In this document: positions 1 to 10,427 of the stretch, in pieces
How the letters are laid out: every line of letters begins with the position of its first letter
Numbering within the stretch: the first letter of the stretch is position 1
The notes under the pieces: model-generated
Database searches by the model: none
What the model was told of the DNA's origin: nothing
Seen by the model: the letters and a program-made list of their open reading frames with translations, nothing else
Origin: Sphingobium jiangsuense
GTDB taxonomy: Bacteria > Pseudomonadota > Alphaproteobacteria > Sphingomonadales > Sphingomonadaceae
DNA: 64,000 bases
NCBI RefSeq assembly: GCF_014196495.1
Contig: NZ_JACIDT010000007.1
Span: 62,001 to 126,000 of the forward strand
Direction: 5' to 3'
Made by a program: the position numbers and the translations under genes

Positions 1-1
1 C

Positions 2-370
2 TTTGCACTGGACGCCGTAACCAGTTTCTCCATCCTGCCGCTTCGCTTCGCCTCCCATCTCGGCGTAATGCTTGGCATTACCGGCCTCGCCTCTCTCGGC
101 TGGGTCGGCTGGTCCTATATCTCTGCCGGCGCCATTGCGGGCTGGACCAGCCTTGCCGCACTGATCCTCATCATGGGCAGTATCCAATTGATGCTGCTCG
201 GTATCTTCGGCGAATATCTGGGCCGCATGTATATGGAAACGAAGCAACGGCCCCTGTTCTTCGTTCAGGAAATAAGACGAAGCACGCCCATGGCGCCGGA
301 AGAAGAAAACCCGGTCCACCGGATGAGCGAGCGCTTGCGTCAGGGGATAAGCAGGAAGCCCGCCGCATGA
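2..370 (+). CDS. GtrB-like glycosyltransferase, C-terminal part (5' end outside window)
   Basis: The reading frame is open from base 2, so only the last ~122 residues are present. They hold the membrane tail of the bactoprenol glucosyltransferase (GtrB/DPM1-like, GT2) family: a FALDAVTSFS..LPLR stretch, then two hydrophobic segments ending in a LGIFGEYLGRMY motif, then a basic cytoplasmic tail. Enzymes of this family load a sugar onto undecaprenyl phosphate at the inner membrane. The stop codon overlaps the ATG of the next gene (ATGA), whose N-terminus is a GtrA domain, the usual partner of GtrB. Family call is good; the substrate cannot be read from this fragment. Confidence 0.85.
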   Translation, partial: FALDAVTSFSILPLRFASHLGVMLGITGLASLGWVGWSYISAGAIAGWTSLAALILIMGSIQLMLLGIFGEYLGRMYMETKQRPLFFVQEIRRSTPMAPEEENPVHRMSERLRQGISRKPAA

Positions 371-2286
371 CCCAGATAGTGCGGTTCGCATCCGTCGGCG
401 TTGCCAACACACTCCTCAGCTTCGCGATCATCTTCCTCTGCCTGTGGAGCGGATGGGGAGATTATGCCGCTAATGTGGCCGGCTATGCGGCGGGACTCGC
501 CTTGTCCTATACCGCCAACAGATATTGGACCTTCGGCCTCGCCGGACACGGGCACAGTTCCCGACAAATCTATCGCTTCCTGTTTGCCGCGCTGATCGCC
601 TACGCCGTCAATCTGGCAATAGTGACGATCGCGCGGTGGAACGGGTTCATCGATACCCCGATTTCCCACATTGCTGGTGCATGCGGCTACACCGTGACAT
701 CCTTCCTCCTGCAACGCTTCTTCGTCTTCAGGACGACCGAGAAGGACTTGCCCGGCCTGGGACGGACGACGCGCGCTTATTGGCCGGAACATCTGATCCT
801 GTTGCTTGCCCTGTCCTGCTGGCTGGCGCTGCGCCATATCCCGCTGACCCACGACGTCATATGGCAGTTCTGGATCGCGCGGCAGATGCTGCACGGCTAC
901 ACGCTCTACCGCGATATATGGGAACTAAACCCCCCGCTCTGGTTCTGGTCCGCCCTGCCGATAGAATGGGTTTCCAGCCATCTGGGCCTCTCTTCCCTGC
1001 GGGTGCTGGTTGCCGTCGTCATCGGCATGGGCGCCAGCGCCGCCCTGCTGCTGGGACGGATGTGCCGGGAGCGGAGCAATGCCGAACGCGCCTTGCTGAT
1101 GGCGGGCGCTTTCTGGTTCGCGACCATCATGCCTCTCTATGATTTCGGGCAGAGAGAGCAGCTCGCGCTGATGGGAGCGCTGCCCTATGCCGCATTGATC
1201 GTGAATAGACGAGAACGCCGGGAAGTGCCACTGGCGCTGGCCTTCCTCATCGGCCTGATGGGAGCCTATGGGTTCGCGCTGAAACATTATTTCGCGGCTA
1301 TCCCCGTCCTGCTGGAACTGTGGCTGGTCTTCGCCCTACGGCGCGACTGGAAGCCGATCCGTCCCGAAACGCTGACGGTCGCGGCATCCGCCCTTCTCTA
1401 TGCAATGGCGGTGTTTCTTTTCAGCCCCGATTTTCTCTCCCATATCGTGCCGATGGTAGAGGCGGCCTATCATGGCTATGAAGTGCCGTTCGCGCGGATG
1501 ATAGATGAACCGGCGCAGCTCATCTGGTTTTTATGCGCCGTCGCCCTTATCCTCTATTCCGGCCTGCGCTCGGGCGGAAACACTGCACTGACGCGGGCAT
1601 TTCTGATCCTGGCGGCCGGGTTTGGCCTAGCCTATGTCCTCCAGAACAAGGGCTGGCAATATCATGCCGTCCCCGTCACCGGCAGCCTGCTGATGGCCTT
1701 GCTTGCCCGTGCGCTGGATGGGGGAACGCATCAGTTGCCAAGGCGTCCGCTGGCGATCGGAATCATCGCCTTTGCCATTGCCGTCGGCATATTGCAGCGG
1801 CCCTATTACAACTTCCTTCAGCGGCATAGCGAGCCGTTCATGGAAGAGGTTCCGGCCGGGCAGCCCATTGCCATCCTCACCAGCGACCCGATGTGGGCAT
1901 GGCCAATGGTGGAAAATCGCCATCTCCTGTGGCCGCTGCATGTCTACTCCTACTGGATGTTCCCCGCCATCGGTGAATATGAGCTGGGCATAAACCGGAA
2001 TCCGGAGGTCAGGGCTCTGGGGGAGCGGATCAGGCGCCAGACCGCGCATGACCTTGCCTGCAATCCTCCTCAGATGATCCTGATCGACCGCCCGCTTCGA
2101 CACTTCACCTATAGCGGAAAAGCGTTCGATGTCCGACGCTGGCTGATGGCCGATCCGGAAATCTCATCCCTCATCGACGGCTATTATGCGGAGGGCAAGG
2201 GCAACCGGTTTCTGGAGGTATATCGCAGGACGCAAAGGAAGATCGCCATTCCCCCTCCCGACAACTGCCTCTCCCCGGCCAGCTGA
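367..2286 (+). CDS. GtrA domain fused to a GT-C-like membrane glycosyltransferase
   Basis: This is a 639-residue integral membrane protein. Residues ~1-128 form a GtrA domain with four hydrophobic helices and an ANRYWTF motif; GtrA proteins are proposed lipid-linked-sugar translocases. From ~135 onward there is a second polytopic module with a DVIWQFWIARQMLHG..LYRDIWELNPPLW segment in its first loop, the acidic loop typical of GT-C (dolichyl/undecaprenyl-phosphate sugar) transferases. It starts at the ATGA overlap with the GtrB-like gene, so the two are translationally coupled. The likely role is making, flipping and transferring a lipid-linked sugar for envelope glycan decoration. GtrA is usually a free-standing ~130-residue protein, so the fusion is unusual. 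The acceptor is unknown. Confidence 0.75.
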   Translation: MTQIVRFASVGVANTLLSFAIIFLCLWSGWGDYAANVAGYAAGLALSYTANRYWTFGLAGHGHSSRQIYRFLFAALIAYAVNLAIVTIARWNGFIDTPISHIAGACGYTVTSFLLQRFFVFRTTEKDLPGLGRTTRAYWPEHLILLLALSCWLALRHIPLTHDVIWQFWIARQMLHGYTLYRDIWELNPPLWFWSALPIEWVSSHLGLSSLRVLVAVVIGMGASAALLLGRMCRERSNAERALLMAGAFWFATIMPLYDFGQREQLALMGALPYAALIVNRRERREVPLALAFLIGLMGAYGFALKHYFAAIPVLLELWLVFALRRDWKPIRPETLTVAASALLYAMAVFLFSPDFLSHIVPMVEAAYHGYEVPFARMIDEPAQLIWFLCAVALILYSGLRSGGNTALTRAFLILAAGFGLAYVLQNKGWQYHAVPVTGSLLMALLARALDGGTHQLPRRPLAIGIIAFAIAVGILQRPYYNFLQRHSEPFMEEVPAGQPIAILTSDPMWAWPMVENRHLLWPLHVYSYWMFPAIGEYELGINRNPEVRALGERIRRQTAHDLACNPPQMILIDRPLRHFTYSGKAFDVRRWLMADPEISSLIDGYYAEGKGNRFLEVYRRTQRKIAIPPPDNCLSPAS

Positions 2287-2368
2287 TGCAATCGAAGAAT
2301 AACCATTTATCAAAGTTTCCTTCCTAGAACTGTACCAGTTTGCACGGTCAACAAGGCGGCAAGTATCC

Positions 2369-3889
2369 ATGAACGCATTCGGACGGAAAAACGGACTTGG
2401 TGGCTCGCGGCCCGCTTTTGGCGTGGCCAAGCCGATGCATGTCCTGACCCCGCATTCGGGCGGCGCGGCCGGCGCCGCGCCTGAGGTGGTAGAGCCGGCG
2501 GCTTTCGATCCGCCGCCCGCCGCGCTTGCCGACGAGCTGTCGCCCTATCAGGGCCGCAATGCCGATGCGATGGCGCGCCTTCAGGATCGCATGAATGCCG
2601 ATCATTCGGCGGACGCCGGCCAAGGCTTCGACACCTCGATCCACAAGATCAAGGAACAGGTGCTGCCGCGCCTGCTCGAACGCGTCGACCCGGAAGCCGC
2701 CGCGACCCTCACCAAGGAAGAGCTGGCCGAGGAATTCCGCCCCATCATCATGGAGGTGCTGGCGGAACTGAAGCTGACCCTCAACCGGCGCGAGCAGTTC
2801 GCGCTGGAAAAGGTGCTGGTCGACGAACTGCTCGGCCTCGGCCCGCTCGAAGAGCTGATCAACGATCCCGACATCAGCGACATCATGGTCAACGGCCCGG
2901 ACCAGACCTATATCGAAAAGAAGGGCAAGCTCCAGATCGCGCCGATCAAGTTCCGCGACGAGGAGCATCTCTTCCAGATCGCCCAGCGCATCGTCAACAA
3001 GGTCGGCCGCCGCGTCGACCAGACCACGCCGCTGGCCGACGCCCGCCTGCCCGACGGCAGCCGCGTCAACGTGATCGTGCCCCCGCTCTCGCTGCGCGGC
3101 ACCGCCATCTCGATCCGTAAATTTTCGGCCAAGCCGATCACGCTCGACAATCTCGCCCAATGGGGCGCGATGAGCGAGAAGATGTGCACCGCGCTGAAGA
3201 TCGCAGGCGCGTGCCGGTTCAACATCGTCATTTCGGGCGGCACCGGCTCGGGCAAGACGACGATGCTCAACGCCCTTTCCAAGATGATCGACCCCGGCGA
3301 GCGCGTGCTGACCATCGAGGACGCGGCGGAACTCCGCCTGCAACAGCCGCACTGGCTGCCGCTCGAAACCCGCCCGGCGAATCTGGAAGGCCAGGGCGAG
3401 ATCACCATCGGCGACCTTGTGAAGAACGCGCTGCGTATGCGGCCGGACCGCATCATCCTGGGCGAAATTCGCGGCGCGGAGTGCTTCGACCTGCTCGCCG
3501 CGATGAACACCGGCCATGACGGCTCCATGTGCACCCTTCACTCCAACTCCCCGCGCGAATGCCTCGGCCGTATGGAGAACATGATCCTGATGGGCGACAT
3601 CAAGATCCCGAAAGAGGCCATTTCCAAGCAGATCGCCGATTCGGTGGACCTCATCGTGCAGGTGAAACGCCTGCGCGACGGCTCCCGCCGCGTCACCAAC
3701 GTCACCGAGGTGATCGGCATGGAAGGCGACGTCATCGTCACGCAGGAACTGTTCAAGTTCGAATATCTGTCCGAGGACAATGACGGCAAGATCATCGGCG
3801 AATATCGCTCGATGGGCCTGCGCCCCTATACGCTGGAAAAGGCGCGCGGCTTCGGCTTCGATCAGGCGCTGCTCGACGCCTGCCTCTAA
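2369..3889 (+). CDS. cpaF: CpaF/TadA-type secretion ATPase
   Basis: This is a 506-residue ATPase of the type II/IV secretion superfamily. It powers Flp/Tad pilus assembly in the cytoplasm beneath the inner-membrane platform. An N-terminal low-complexity region (~1-80) precedes the conserved N-domain (GLGPLEELINDPDISDIMVNG). Walker A GGTGSGKTT lies near residue 290, followed by an acidic Walker B-like RIILGEIRGAE near 357 and a His box (TGHDGSMCTLHSNS). The ATG follows AAGG-containing sequence and gives the family's usual length. No other pilus genes (cpaA-E, tadB/C, pilin) are visible on either side, so it sits as an orphan here. Confidence 0.93.
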   Translation: MNAFGRKNGLGGSRPAFGVAKPMHVLTPHSGGAAGAAPEVVEPAAFDPPPAALADELSPYQGRNADAMARLQDRMNADHSADAGQGFDTSIHKIKEQVLPRLLERVDPEAAATLTKEELAEEFRPIIMEVLAELKLTLNRREQFALEKVLVDELLGLGPLEELINDPDISDIMVNGPDQTYIEKKGKLQIAPIKFRDEEHLFQIAQRIVNKVGRRVDQTTPLADARLPDGSRVNVIVPPLSLRGTAISIRKFSAKPITLDNLAQWGAMSEKMCTALKIAGACRFNIVISGGTGSGKTTMLNALSKMIDPGERVLTIEDAAELRLQQPHWLPLETRPANLEGQGEITIGDLVKNALRMRPDRIILGEIRGAECFDLLAAMNTGHDGSMCTLHSNSPRECLGRMENMILMGDIKIPKEAISKQIADSVDLIVQVKRLRDGSRRVTNVTEVIGMEGDVIVTQELFKFEYLSEDNDGKIIGEYRSMGLRPYTLEKARGFGFDQALLDACL

Positions 3890-3972
3890 GGCCGCCGCGC
3901 GAAATCCGGCGGAACGAGCGCGCACCCCTTCTCGGTCATTGCGCTGCGCTGCAATATGGCTAAAGCGGGCGC

Positions 3973-4905
3973 ATGTCCTCCGGCCACCAGACAGACGCCA
4001 CGCAGGAAACGCGGCCGCTCTACGCCCTGACGCTCCGCCTGCTCGCCGCCGTGGCGATTTCGGTGAATTTCGCCTGCGTCAAATGGGTGAGCGATCGCGG
4101 CGTCCATCTGGTCGAGACGCTGTTCTATCGCCAGCTCCTGTCCCTCCCCCTCGCGCTGTTCGTGGTGATGATCGGCCCCGGCCTCGCCAGCCTGCGCACC
4201 CGGCACCTCGGCATGCATGTCAGCCGCACGCTGGTCGGCATGACCGGCATGCTGCTGAACTTCGGCGCGGTGATCCTGCTGCCGCTGGCGGAGGCGACGA
4301 CGATCGGCTTCACCGTGCCGATCTTCGCGACGATCCTTTCCGTACTCTTCCTGCGCGAGCGGCCGGGCGTCCATCGCTGGCTGGCGGTGCTGGCCGGTTT
4401 CGTCGGCGTGGCGATCATCATCAACCCCGGCGGCGTCCATGGCGGCGTGACCAGCCTGGGCGTCGGCATCGCGATAACCGGGGCGGTGGTCACCTCGTTC
4501 ATCTCGCTGCTGCTGCGGCAGATCGGCCGCACCGAGGCGCCGACGACGACCGTCTTCTATTTCGCCGCCCTGTCCCTGCCGCCGCTGATCGTCGCCATGG
4601 TCTTCTTCGGCCGCGTCCATGATGCCGGCACCTTCGCCCTGCTGGCGCTGATGGGGCTGGCGGGCGGCGCGGCGCAATTGTTCATGACCTCGTCGCTGCG
4701 CTGGGGGCCGGTGTCGCTGGTGCTGCCGATGGATTATTCGACGCTGCTCTGGTCGACGCTGCTGGGCTGGCTGCTGTGGAGCGCCCTGCCCGGCCCGACG
4801 ACATGGATCGGCGCAGTCATCATCGCGGGCAGCAGCATCTATATCGCCTGGCGCGAACGCGTCCGCCGCCGCGATACCTTCAAGACCGGGGTGGCGGCGG
4901 ACTGA
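3973..4905 (+). CDS. EamA/DMT-family transporter
   Basis: This is a 310-residue protein with about ten hydrophobic helices arranged as two EamA repeats, typical of drug/metabolite transporters (RhaT/YdcZ-like) in the inner membrane. The first repeat carries the characteristic ETLFYRQLLSLPLALFV and PIFATILSVLFLRERP segments. The substrate cannot be inferred. It converges with the DUF938 gene; the two 3' ends overlap by 26 bp (4880-4905). Confidence 0.88.
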   Translation: MSSGHQTDATQETRPLYALTLRLLAAVAISVNFACVKWVSDRGVHLVETLFYRQLLSLPLALFVVMIGPGLASLRTRHLGMHVSRTLVGMTGMLLNFGAVILLPLAEATTIGFTVPIFATILSVLFLRERPGVHRWLAVLAGFVGVAIIINPGGVHGGVTSLGVGIAITGAVVTSFISLLLRQIGRTEAPTTTVFYFAALSLPPLIVAMVFFGRVHDAGTFALLALMGLAGGAAQLFMTSSLRWGPVSLVLPMDYSTLLWSTLLGWLLWSALPGPTTWIGAVIIAGSSIYIAWRERVRRRDTFKTGVAAD

Positions 4906-5581
4906 GCCGGTAGACCAGCGTCAGATTGTTGGCGGGCATGGGATGAAGCGCATCGCGCGCGAAGCCGTGCCGCGCCGCGAGAACGTCGATATCCTCCACC
5001 GAACGCAGGCCGTAGCGCGGGTCGCGGGCGCGCAACTGTGCGTCGAAGGCGCGATTGCCGGGCGCGGTTTCGACATTCGCTTGCAGGAAAGGACCGTAGA
5101 GGATCAGCGGTGCCCCCGGCGCCATGATCCCCGCCGCCCCGGCGAACAGGCCCTGCGTCGCTTCCCATGGGCTGATATGCGTCATGTTGATGCAGAGCAG
5201 CGCGTCGGTCCGGTCGATGGGCCAGCGGGGCAGCGCCGTGTCGATATCCAGCGGCATGCGGATATTGGACAGCCCCGACCCCGCCGCCCATGCGGCGATC
5301 GAGGCGCGCGCCATCGCATCCGGGTCGGACGGCTGCCAGTCCAGCGCCGGAAACAGGCGCGCAAAATGGATCACATGCTCGCCCGATCCGCTCGCCACCT
5401 CCAGCACCAGCCCGGCGGCGGGCAGTTCGCGCGCGAGGACATCGGCTATCGCATCCCGGTTGCGCTGCGTCGCGGGCGCGTGCAAACGCGGGTCCGCGCC
5501 CGGCGTTCTGCCGTCCTCCACGAACCAGGGCCGTCCGTCCTCGCTCAATGCTCCTCCTTCCCGCAAGCCCGCGCGGCTCAT
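4880..5581 (-). CDS. DUF938 SAM-dependent methyltransferase-like protein
   Basis: This is a 233-residue protein. The N-terminal half has a class I SAM-binding motif (LVLEVASGSGEHVIHFA) with a downstream acidic position, and the middle has INMTHISPWEATQGL and LYGPFL, hallmarks of the DUF938 family. The biochemical substrate is not known. The start is the ATG overlapping the gcvPB stop (ATGA), so it is likely co-transcribed and translationally coupled as the last gene of the glycine-cleavage operon. A longer frame upstream is only antisense or out-of-frame gcvPB sequence. Confidence 0.85.
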   Translation of the reverse strand: MSRAGLREGGALSEDGRPWFVEDGRTPGADPRLHAPATQRNRDAIADVLARELPAAGLVLEVASGSGEHVIHFARLFPALDWQPSDPDAMARASIAAWAAGSGLSNIRMPLDIDTALPRWPIDRTDALLCINMTHISPWEATQGLFAGAAGIMAPGAPLILYGPFLQANVETAPGNRAFDAQLRARDPRYGLRSVEDIDVLAARHGFARDALHPMPANNLTLVYRLSPPPPRS

Positions 5582-7161
5582 TGGGCGGCGGCGGGCTTCT
5601 CCCATGTCAGCACCGGCTTGCGCGCGGCCAATGTCTCGTCGAGGCGGCGGCGTGGCGCATGCCACGGCGCGCCCTTCAGCAGCGGATCGCCCGCCTTCGC
5701 CCGCTCCGCCACGCTGCGCAGCGCCATGATGAACTGGTCGAGCGCCGCCTTGCTCTCTGTCTCGGTCGGCTCGACCAGCATCGCGCCATGGACGACCAGC
5801 GGGAAATAGACCGTCATCGGGTGATAGCCCTCGTCGATCAGTCCCTTGGCGATATCCAGCGTGGTGAATCCCTCCGCCAGCCCGCCCCGGCCATGGTCGG
5901 CATCGCTGAACAGCGCCTCGTGCATGCACGGCCCGCTCGCGCCGAACGGGGCGTCGAGCAGATCGTCGAGGCTGCGCAGCACATAATTGGCGTTGAGCAC
6001 CGCATCGTCGGCGACCTGACGCAGGCCGTCCGCGCCATGGCTCAATATATAGGCGAGCGCGCGGGTGAACATCCCCATCTGCCCGTGAAAAGCCACCATC
6101 CGGCCGAAACTCTGGCCATGATGCTCGCCTGCGGTTTCCTCCTCCACCAGCAGGAAGCTGCCGTCCGCGCGCTTTTCCACGAAGGGCAGCGGCGCGAACG
6201 GCGCGAGCGCCTCGGACAGCACGACCGGCCCGCTGCCCGGACCGCCGCCGCCATGGGGGGTGGAAAAGGTCTTGTGCAGGTTGATGTGCATCGCATCGAC
6301 GCCAAGATCGCCGGGGCGCACCCGCCCGACGATCGCGTTGAAATTGGCGCCGTCGCAATAGACGAAGGCGCCGGCCGCATGCACCGCGTCGGCAATGGTC
6401 TTGAGGTCGCGCTCGAACAGGCCGCAGGTATTGGGGTTGGTGATCATCACCGCCGCGACATCCGGCCCCAGCCGGGCCGTCAGTGCCGCCACATCGACGC
6501 GGCCGTCGGGAGTGGCGGGGATGTCCTCCACCGCATAGCCGCAGAACGCCGCCGTCGCGGGGTTGGTGCCATGGGCGCTTTCCGGCACGAGGATCACCCG
6601 GCGCGCATCGCCCCGCGCCTCCAGCGCCGCGCGGATGGAAAGGAGGCCGCACAGTTCGCCATGCGCGCCCGCCTTGGGGCTCATCGCAACGGCGGCCATG
6701 CCGGTCAGCGCCTTCAGCCACTCGCCCAGCTCATGAATGACGGCGAGCGCGCCCTGCACCGTCGCGACGGGCTGGAGCGGATGGATATCCGCGAAGCCCG
6801 GCAGGCGGGCGACCTTTTCGTTGAGGCGCGGATTATGCTTCATCGTGCAGGAGCCCAGCGGGAACAGCCCCAGGTCGATCGCATAATTCTGGCGCGACAG
6901 GCGGGTATAATGGCGCACCGTCTCCTGCTCCGACAGGCCAGGCAGGCCGATCGCCTCGCTGCGCTCCAGCCCGCCGAGGCGGCTGGCGATGGCGGGAGCG
7001 GCCTCGATATCGACGCCGCTGCGATCGGCAGAACCGATTTCGAAGATCAGCGGCTCTTCCAGCATCAGCCCGCGATTGCCGGTCGCCGTCGCCGGCAGCG
7101 CCGTGTCGAGGGGCAGCCCGGCGCCGCTTTCCGGGCGCCATCCGCTCTGGTTGATCGTCAC
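5578..7161 (-). CDS. gcvPB: Glycine dehydrogenase (decarboxylating) subunit 2
   Basis: This 527-residue C-terminal half of the split P-protein decarboxylates glycine and passes the aminomethyl group to lipoyl-GcvH. Visible motifs are [14 protein letters not shown] near residues 79-92 and the PLP-lysine region [20 protein letters not shown] near residue 300. It overlaps the end of gcvPA by four bases and the start of the DUF938 gene by three. Expression should follow the glycine riboswitch upstream of gcvT. The two-subunit architecture is usual in alphaproteobacteria of this type. Confidence 0.97.
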   Translation of the reverse strand: MTINQSGWRPESGAGLPLDTALPATATGNRGLMLEEPLIFEIGSADRSGVDIEAAPAIASRLGGLERSEAIGLPGLSEQETVRHYTRLSRQNYAIDLGLFPLGSCTMKHNPRLNEKVARLPGFADIHPLQPVATVQGALAVIHELGEWLKALTGMAAVAMSPKAGAHGELCGLLSIRAALEARGDARRVILVPESAHGTNPATAAFCGYAVEDIPATPDGRVDVAALTARLGPDVAAVMITNPNTCGLFERDLKTIADAVHAAGAFVYCDGANFNAIVGRVRPGDLGVDAMHINLHKTFSTPHGGGGPGSGPVVLSEALAPFAPLPFVEKRADGSFLLVEEETAGEHHGQSFGRMVAFHGQMGMFTRALAYILSHGADGLRQVADDAVLNANYVLRSLDDLLDAPFGASGPCMHEALFSDADHGRGGLAEGFTTLDIAKGLIDEGYHPMTVYFPLVVHGAMLVEPTETESKAALDQFIMALRSVAERAKAGDPLLKGAPWHAPRRRLDETLAARKPVLTWEKPAAAQ

Positions 7162-8516
7162 GCCAGCACCTCCTTCAGGCCCGAGACAAGGGCGTCGATA
7201 TCCTCGTCGGTAACGGTTTCGGTGACCGCGACGACAAGGCCCCGCGCGATATTCGCCTCGTCGGGATAAAGCCGCCCCAGCGATACGCCCGCCAGCACGC
7301 CGCGATCGGCGAGATCGCGCACGACTTGCCGTGCATCCTTCTCAAGGACGATGGTGAACTCGTTGAAAAAACTGTGGTTCAGCAGGCGAATGCCGGGAAG
7401 GGCGGCGAGCCTCTCCGCCACCTGCGCCGCACGGGCATGGTTCAGCAGCGCCAGATCGCGCAGCCCCTTTTCGCCCAGCAGGGTCAGGTGAATGCTGAAG
7501 GCCAGCGCGCAAAGCCCTGAATTGGTACAGATATTCGACGTCGCCTTTTCGCGCCTGATATGCTGCTCCCGCGTCGAGAGGGTCAGCACGAAGCCGCGCT
7601 TGCCTTCCGCATCGACGGTCTCGCCGCACAGGCGGCCCGGCATCTGGCGCAGATATTTCTGCCGCGTGGCGAACAGGCCGAGATAGGGTCCGCCGAATTG
7701 CAGGCCGACGCCCAGCGACTGCCCCTCGCCCACGACGATATCCGCGCCCATCTCGCCCGGCGCGCGGCACGCGCCCAGCGCCACCGGCTCGGTGACGACC
7801 GCGATCAGCAGCGCGCCGATCTCATGCGCCTTCTCCGCCAATACCGACAAATCATTGATACGGCCCAATATATCGGGATATTGCACGACCACGCAGCTGG
7901 TGTCGGCATCCAGTACCGCGATCAGTTCCTCGCCATCGCCCGCCACATCGAGGCCTGGCGCGCGGTGCACCAGTTCGTCGCCGGTGAAGGTCGCCATGGT
8001 GCGGGCGACACTGACATAATGGGGGTGAAGGCCGGAGGACAGCAGCGCCTTGCCGCGCCTGGTGATCCGCCGCGCCATGCCGATCGCCTCCCAGCAGGCG
8101 GTCGATCCGTCATACATGCTGGCATTGGCGACGTCGCAGCCCAGCAACCGGGCGACCTGCGTCTGGAACTCGAACAATATCTGGAGCGTGCCCTGCGCGA
8201 TTTCCGGCTGATAGGGCGTATAGGCGGTCAGGAACTCGCCGCGCTGGATCAGATGGTCGACGCTGGCCGGGACATGATGGCGATAGGCCCCGGCACCCAG
8301 GAAGAAGGGCCCGTCGCCCGCCGCCATGTTGCGCCGGGCGAGCGCGGCCATATGGCGCTCCACCGCCAATTCGCTCGCATGGCCGGGCAGGCCCTCGATC
8401 GGCCCGTCGAGTCGCGCTTCGGCGGGAACGTCGATGAACAGATCGTCGATCGTCGCGACGCCGATCCGGTCGAGCATCGCTTGCCGGTCGGCATCGGTCA
8501 GGGGAAGATAGCGCAT
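7158..8516 (-). CDS. gcvPA: Glycine dehydrogenase (decarboxylating) subunit 1
   Basis: This 452-residue N-terminal subunit of the split P-protein starts with [15 protein letters not shown]. It has the family segments [33 protein letters not shown] and [10 protein letters not shown]. With GcvPB it forms the PLP-dependent glycine decarboxylase of the glycine cleavage complex in the cytoplasm. It lies 68 bp downstream of gcvH in the same orientation; its stop overlaps the gcvPB start. Confidence 0.97.
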   Translation of the reverse strand: MRYLPLTDADRQAMLDRIGVATIDDLFIDVPAEARLDGPIEGLPGHASELAVERHMAALARRNMAAGDGPFFLGAGAYRHHVPASVDHLIQRGEFLTAYTPYQPEIAQGTLQILFEFQTQVARLLGCDVANASMYDGSTACWEAIGMARRITRRGKALLSSGLHPHYVSVARTMATFTGDELVHRAPGLDVAGDGEELIAVLDADTSCVVVQYPDILGRINDLSVLAEKAHEIGALLIAVVTEPVALGACRAPGEMGADIVVGEGQSLGVGLQFGGPYLGLFATRQKYLRQMPGRLCGETVDAEGKRGFVLTLSTREQHIRREKATSNICTNSGLCALAFSIHLTLLGEKGLRDLALLNHARAAQVAERLAALPGIRLLNHSFFNEFTIVLEKDARQVVRDLADRGVLAGVSLGRLYPDEANIARGLVVAVTETVTDEDIDALVSGLKEVLA

Positions 8517-8584
8517 GGGATATGTCCTCGCTTCACTCCCTCACGCACGGCCCGCGCGCGAGGGGAGGAAATCATCGGGAAGGA

Positions 8585-8956
8585 TCAGAGACCCGCGACG
8601 AAGGCGTCATAGGCGGCGCGGTCCATCAGCCCTTCCAGCTCCGCCGCATCGGCGAGGCGCAGGCGGAAGAACCAGCCCTCGCCCTCCGCATCGCCGTTGA
8701 CCAGCGCCGGGTCGCCTTCCAGCGCGCCATTCGCCTCGACCACCTCGCCCGATACCGGGGCATAGACATCCGACGCCGCCTTCACCGATTCGACCACGGC
8801 GGCATCGTCGCCTTTCGCGACCTTCCGGCCTTTCTCCGGCAGTTCCACGAACACGATATCGCCCAGCTGCCCTTGCGCGAAATCGGTAATGCCGACGGTG
8901 GCGATCTCGCCATCGACGTCGATCCATTCATGCTCTTGCGTGAAATAGCGGCTCAT
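8585..8956 (-). CDS. gcvH: Glycine cleavage system H protein
   Basis: This is a 123-residue lipoyl carrier that shuttles the aminomethyl group between P, T and L proteins. The lipoylation site is the Lys in [14 protein letters not shown]. The chosen start gives [11 protein letters not shown], the normal family N-terminus; an upstream in-frame start would add eight residues and overlap gcvT. It sits between gcvT and gcvPA in a riboswitch-led operon. Confidence 0.97.
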   Translation of the reverse strand: MSRYFTQEHEWIDVDGEIATVGITDFAQGQLGDIVFVELPEKGRKVAKGDDAAVVESVKAASDVYAPVSGEVVEANGALEGDPALVNGDAEGEGWFFRLRLADAAELEGLMDRAAYDAFVAGL

Positions 8957-8976
8957 TGATCGGTCCCCCTCTCTTC

Positions 8977-10125
8977 TCAATTCTTCTGGCGATGATAGCG
9001 ATGCGGCACGAACGGCATCGGTGCGACATGGGCGGCGATCCGCTTGCCGCGCACCTCGATTTCCAGCGGCGTGCCGATGGCGGCGTGCGCCGCGTCGATC
9101 CAGCCCATCGCGATGGGCGCGTTGAGGCTGGGTGCGAAGCCGCCCGACGTGACGGTGCCCACCTGCTCCGCGCCCGCGAAGACCGGCGCGCCCTCGCGCG
9201 CGGGCAGGCGCCCTTCGATCGCGAGGCCGACGCGGCGCAGGCGCGCGCCTTCCGCCAGTTCCCGAGCGACCCGATCATGGCCGACATAGCCGCCCTGTTC
9301 CCGCCGGGACTTCGGGATGGCGAAGGCGAGGCCCGCGCCGACCACGCCGGTTTCCGGCGTCAGGTCATGACCGTAGAGCGGCAGTCCGGCCTCCAGACGC
9401 AGCGAATCCCGCGCGCCCAAGCCGATCGGCTTCACCTCGTCCATTGCGCAGAGCGCGTCGGCGAAGGCGGCGGCGACCTGCGCGGGCAGGCTGATCTCGA
9501 ACCCGTCCTCGCCGGTATAGCCGGTGCGGCTGATCCACAGCGCATGGCCGTTCCACGCGAAGGCGGCGGCCTGCATGAAGAAGAGCCGCTCCACCCCCGG
9601 TACGATCCGCGCCAGCGCGCCTTCCGCCTCCGGCCCTTGCAGCGCGAGCAGCGCCTGCTCGTCCATCAGGTTGATCGTCACCTCGTCGGGCAGCTGGTCG
9701 AGCATCCAGGCGATATCGTCATATTTGGTCGCGCCGTTGACGACCATGTAGATATCGTCCGGCCGCCGGGCGACCATCAGGTCGTCCAATATGCCGCCCT
9801 GCTCGTCGAGCAGCAGCGAATAGCGCTGCCGCCCCGCCTCCAGCGTGGCGATGGCCGCCGGGATCATCGCCTCCAGCGCGGCGTCCACGCCTTCGCCGGT
9901 GAAGCTGAGCTGGCCCATATGGCTGACGTCGAACAGCCCTGCATGCGCGCGGGTCCACAAATGTTCGGCCATGATGCCTTCATACTGGATCGGCATTTCA
10001 TAGCCCGCGAAGCCGACCATGCGCGCGCCCCGCGCCCGATGCCAGCCATCGAGGGGAAGCTGCTGCAACGGCAGGTCGGCCAGGCCGTCTTCGGCAACGA
10101 CGTCAGTTTTACCGGGGTCGCCCAT
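8977..10125 (-). CDS. gcvT: Aminomethyltransferase (glycine cleavage T protein)
   Basis: This 382-residue folate-dependent enzyme releases ammonia from aminomethyl-GcvH and forms methylene-THF. Family segments [28 protein letters not shown] and [16 protein letters not shown] are present, with the GcvT C-terminal barrel after ~290. The ATG is preceded by a GGAGAGATGAGAG purine run. It is the first gene of the gcv operon and lies about 64 nt downstream of the glycine riboswitch. Confidence 0.97.
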   Translation of the reverse strand: MGDPGKTDVVAEDGLADLPLQQLPLDGWHRARGARMVGFAGYEMPIQYEGIMAEHLWTRAHAGLFDVSHMGQLSFTGEGVDAALEAMIPAAIATLEAGRQRYSLLLDEQGGILDDLMVARRPDDIYMVVNGATKYDDIAWMLDQLPDEVTINLMDEQALLALQGPEAEGALARIVPGVERLFFMQAAAFAWNGHALWISRTGYTGEDGFEISLPAQVAAAFADALCAMDEVKPIGLGARDSLRLEAGLPLYGHDLTPETGVVGAGLAFAIPKSRREQGGYVGHDRVARELAEGARLRRVGLAIEGRLPAREGAPVFAGAEQVGTVTSGGFAPSLNAPIAMGWIDAAHAAIGTPLEIEVRGKRIAAHVAPMPFVPHRYHRQKN

Positions 10126-10188
10126 CTCTCATCTCTCCGTACATGGTGGACAGGAACGAAGGGCGCGAAAGCACCCGCCCTTTCCTGA

Positions 10189-10386
10189 CCCCCTCTGTCA
10201 CGGAACCTGAGAGCTTTGACCATCTTCCCGCTGGCGGGACGGTGGCTTACCCCTTCGGTGGGACGGAGATCCGTCCGCTTTCCAGAGTGCCTGCACCAGA
10301 ATACGGTCCTGCGGCCTGAGAGATTCCGGGGCGGTTGCTCCTTCGGCGGCTGGAACCGGCAAACCGGCGCCAACACTCTCCCGTAT
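10189..10386 (-). promoter_or_regulatory. Tandem glycine riboswitch
   Basis: Read on the minus strand, the leader contains two copies of the glycine aptamer core. The upstream aptamer (~10386-10301) has GGGAGAG, GCCGCCGAAGGAGCAA and AATCTCTCAGGC; the downstream aptamer (~10300-10189) has CACTCTGGAAAG, CACCGAAGGGGTAAG and AAAGCTCTCAGG. This matches the established gcv tandem riboswitch, which binds glycine and normally turns on gcv expression. It lies directly upstream of gcvT. No strong intrinsic terminator is visible between it and gcvT, so control at translation start is possible. Confidence 0.93.
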
Positions 10387-10427
10387 TCTGACCATGGCGA
10401 ATCCGCTTCGCCGTGGAGACAGGGCGA

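Noticed and set aside
4880..6721. A 613-codon minus-strand frame that could be read as a fusion protein ending in the DUF938 methyltransferase
   Set aside because: The first 380 codons overlap gcvPB in another frame and are meaningless; the true gene begins at the ATGA overlap at 5581.
5290..7269. A 659-codon plus-strand frame opposite gcvPB
   Set aside because: It is antisense to the glycine decarboxylase subunit, whose PLP motifs are intact; composition is that of a shadow frame.
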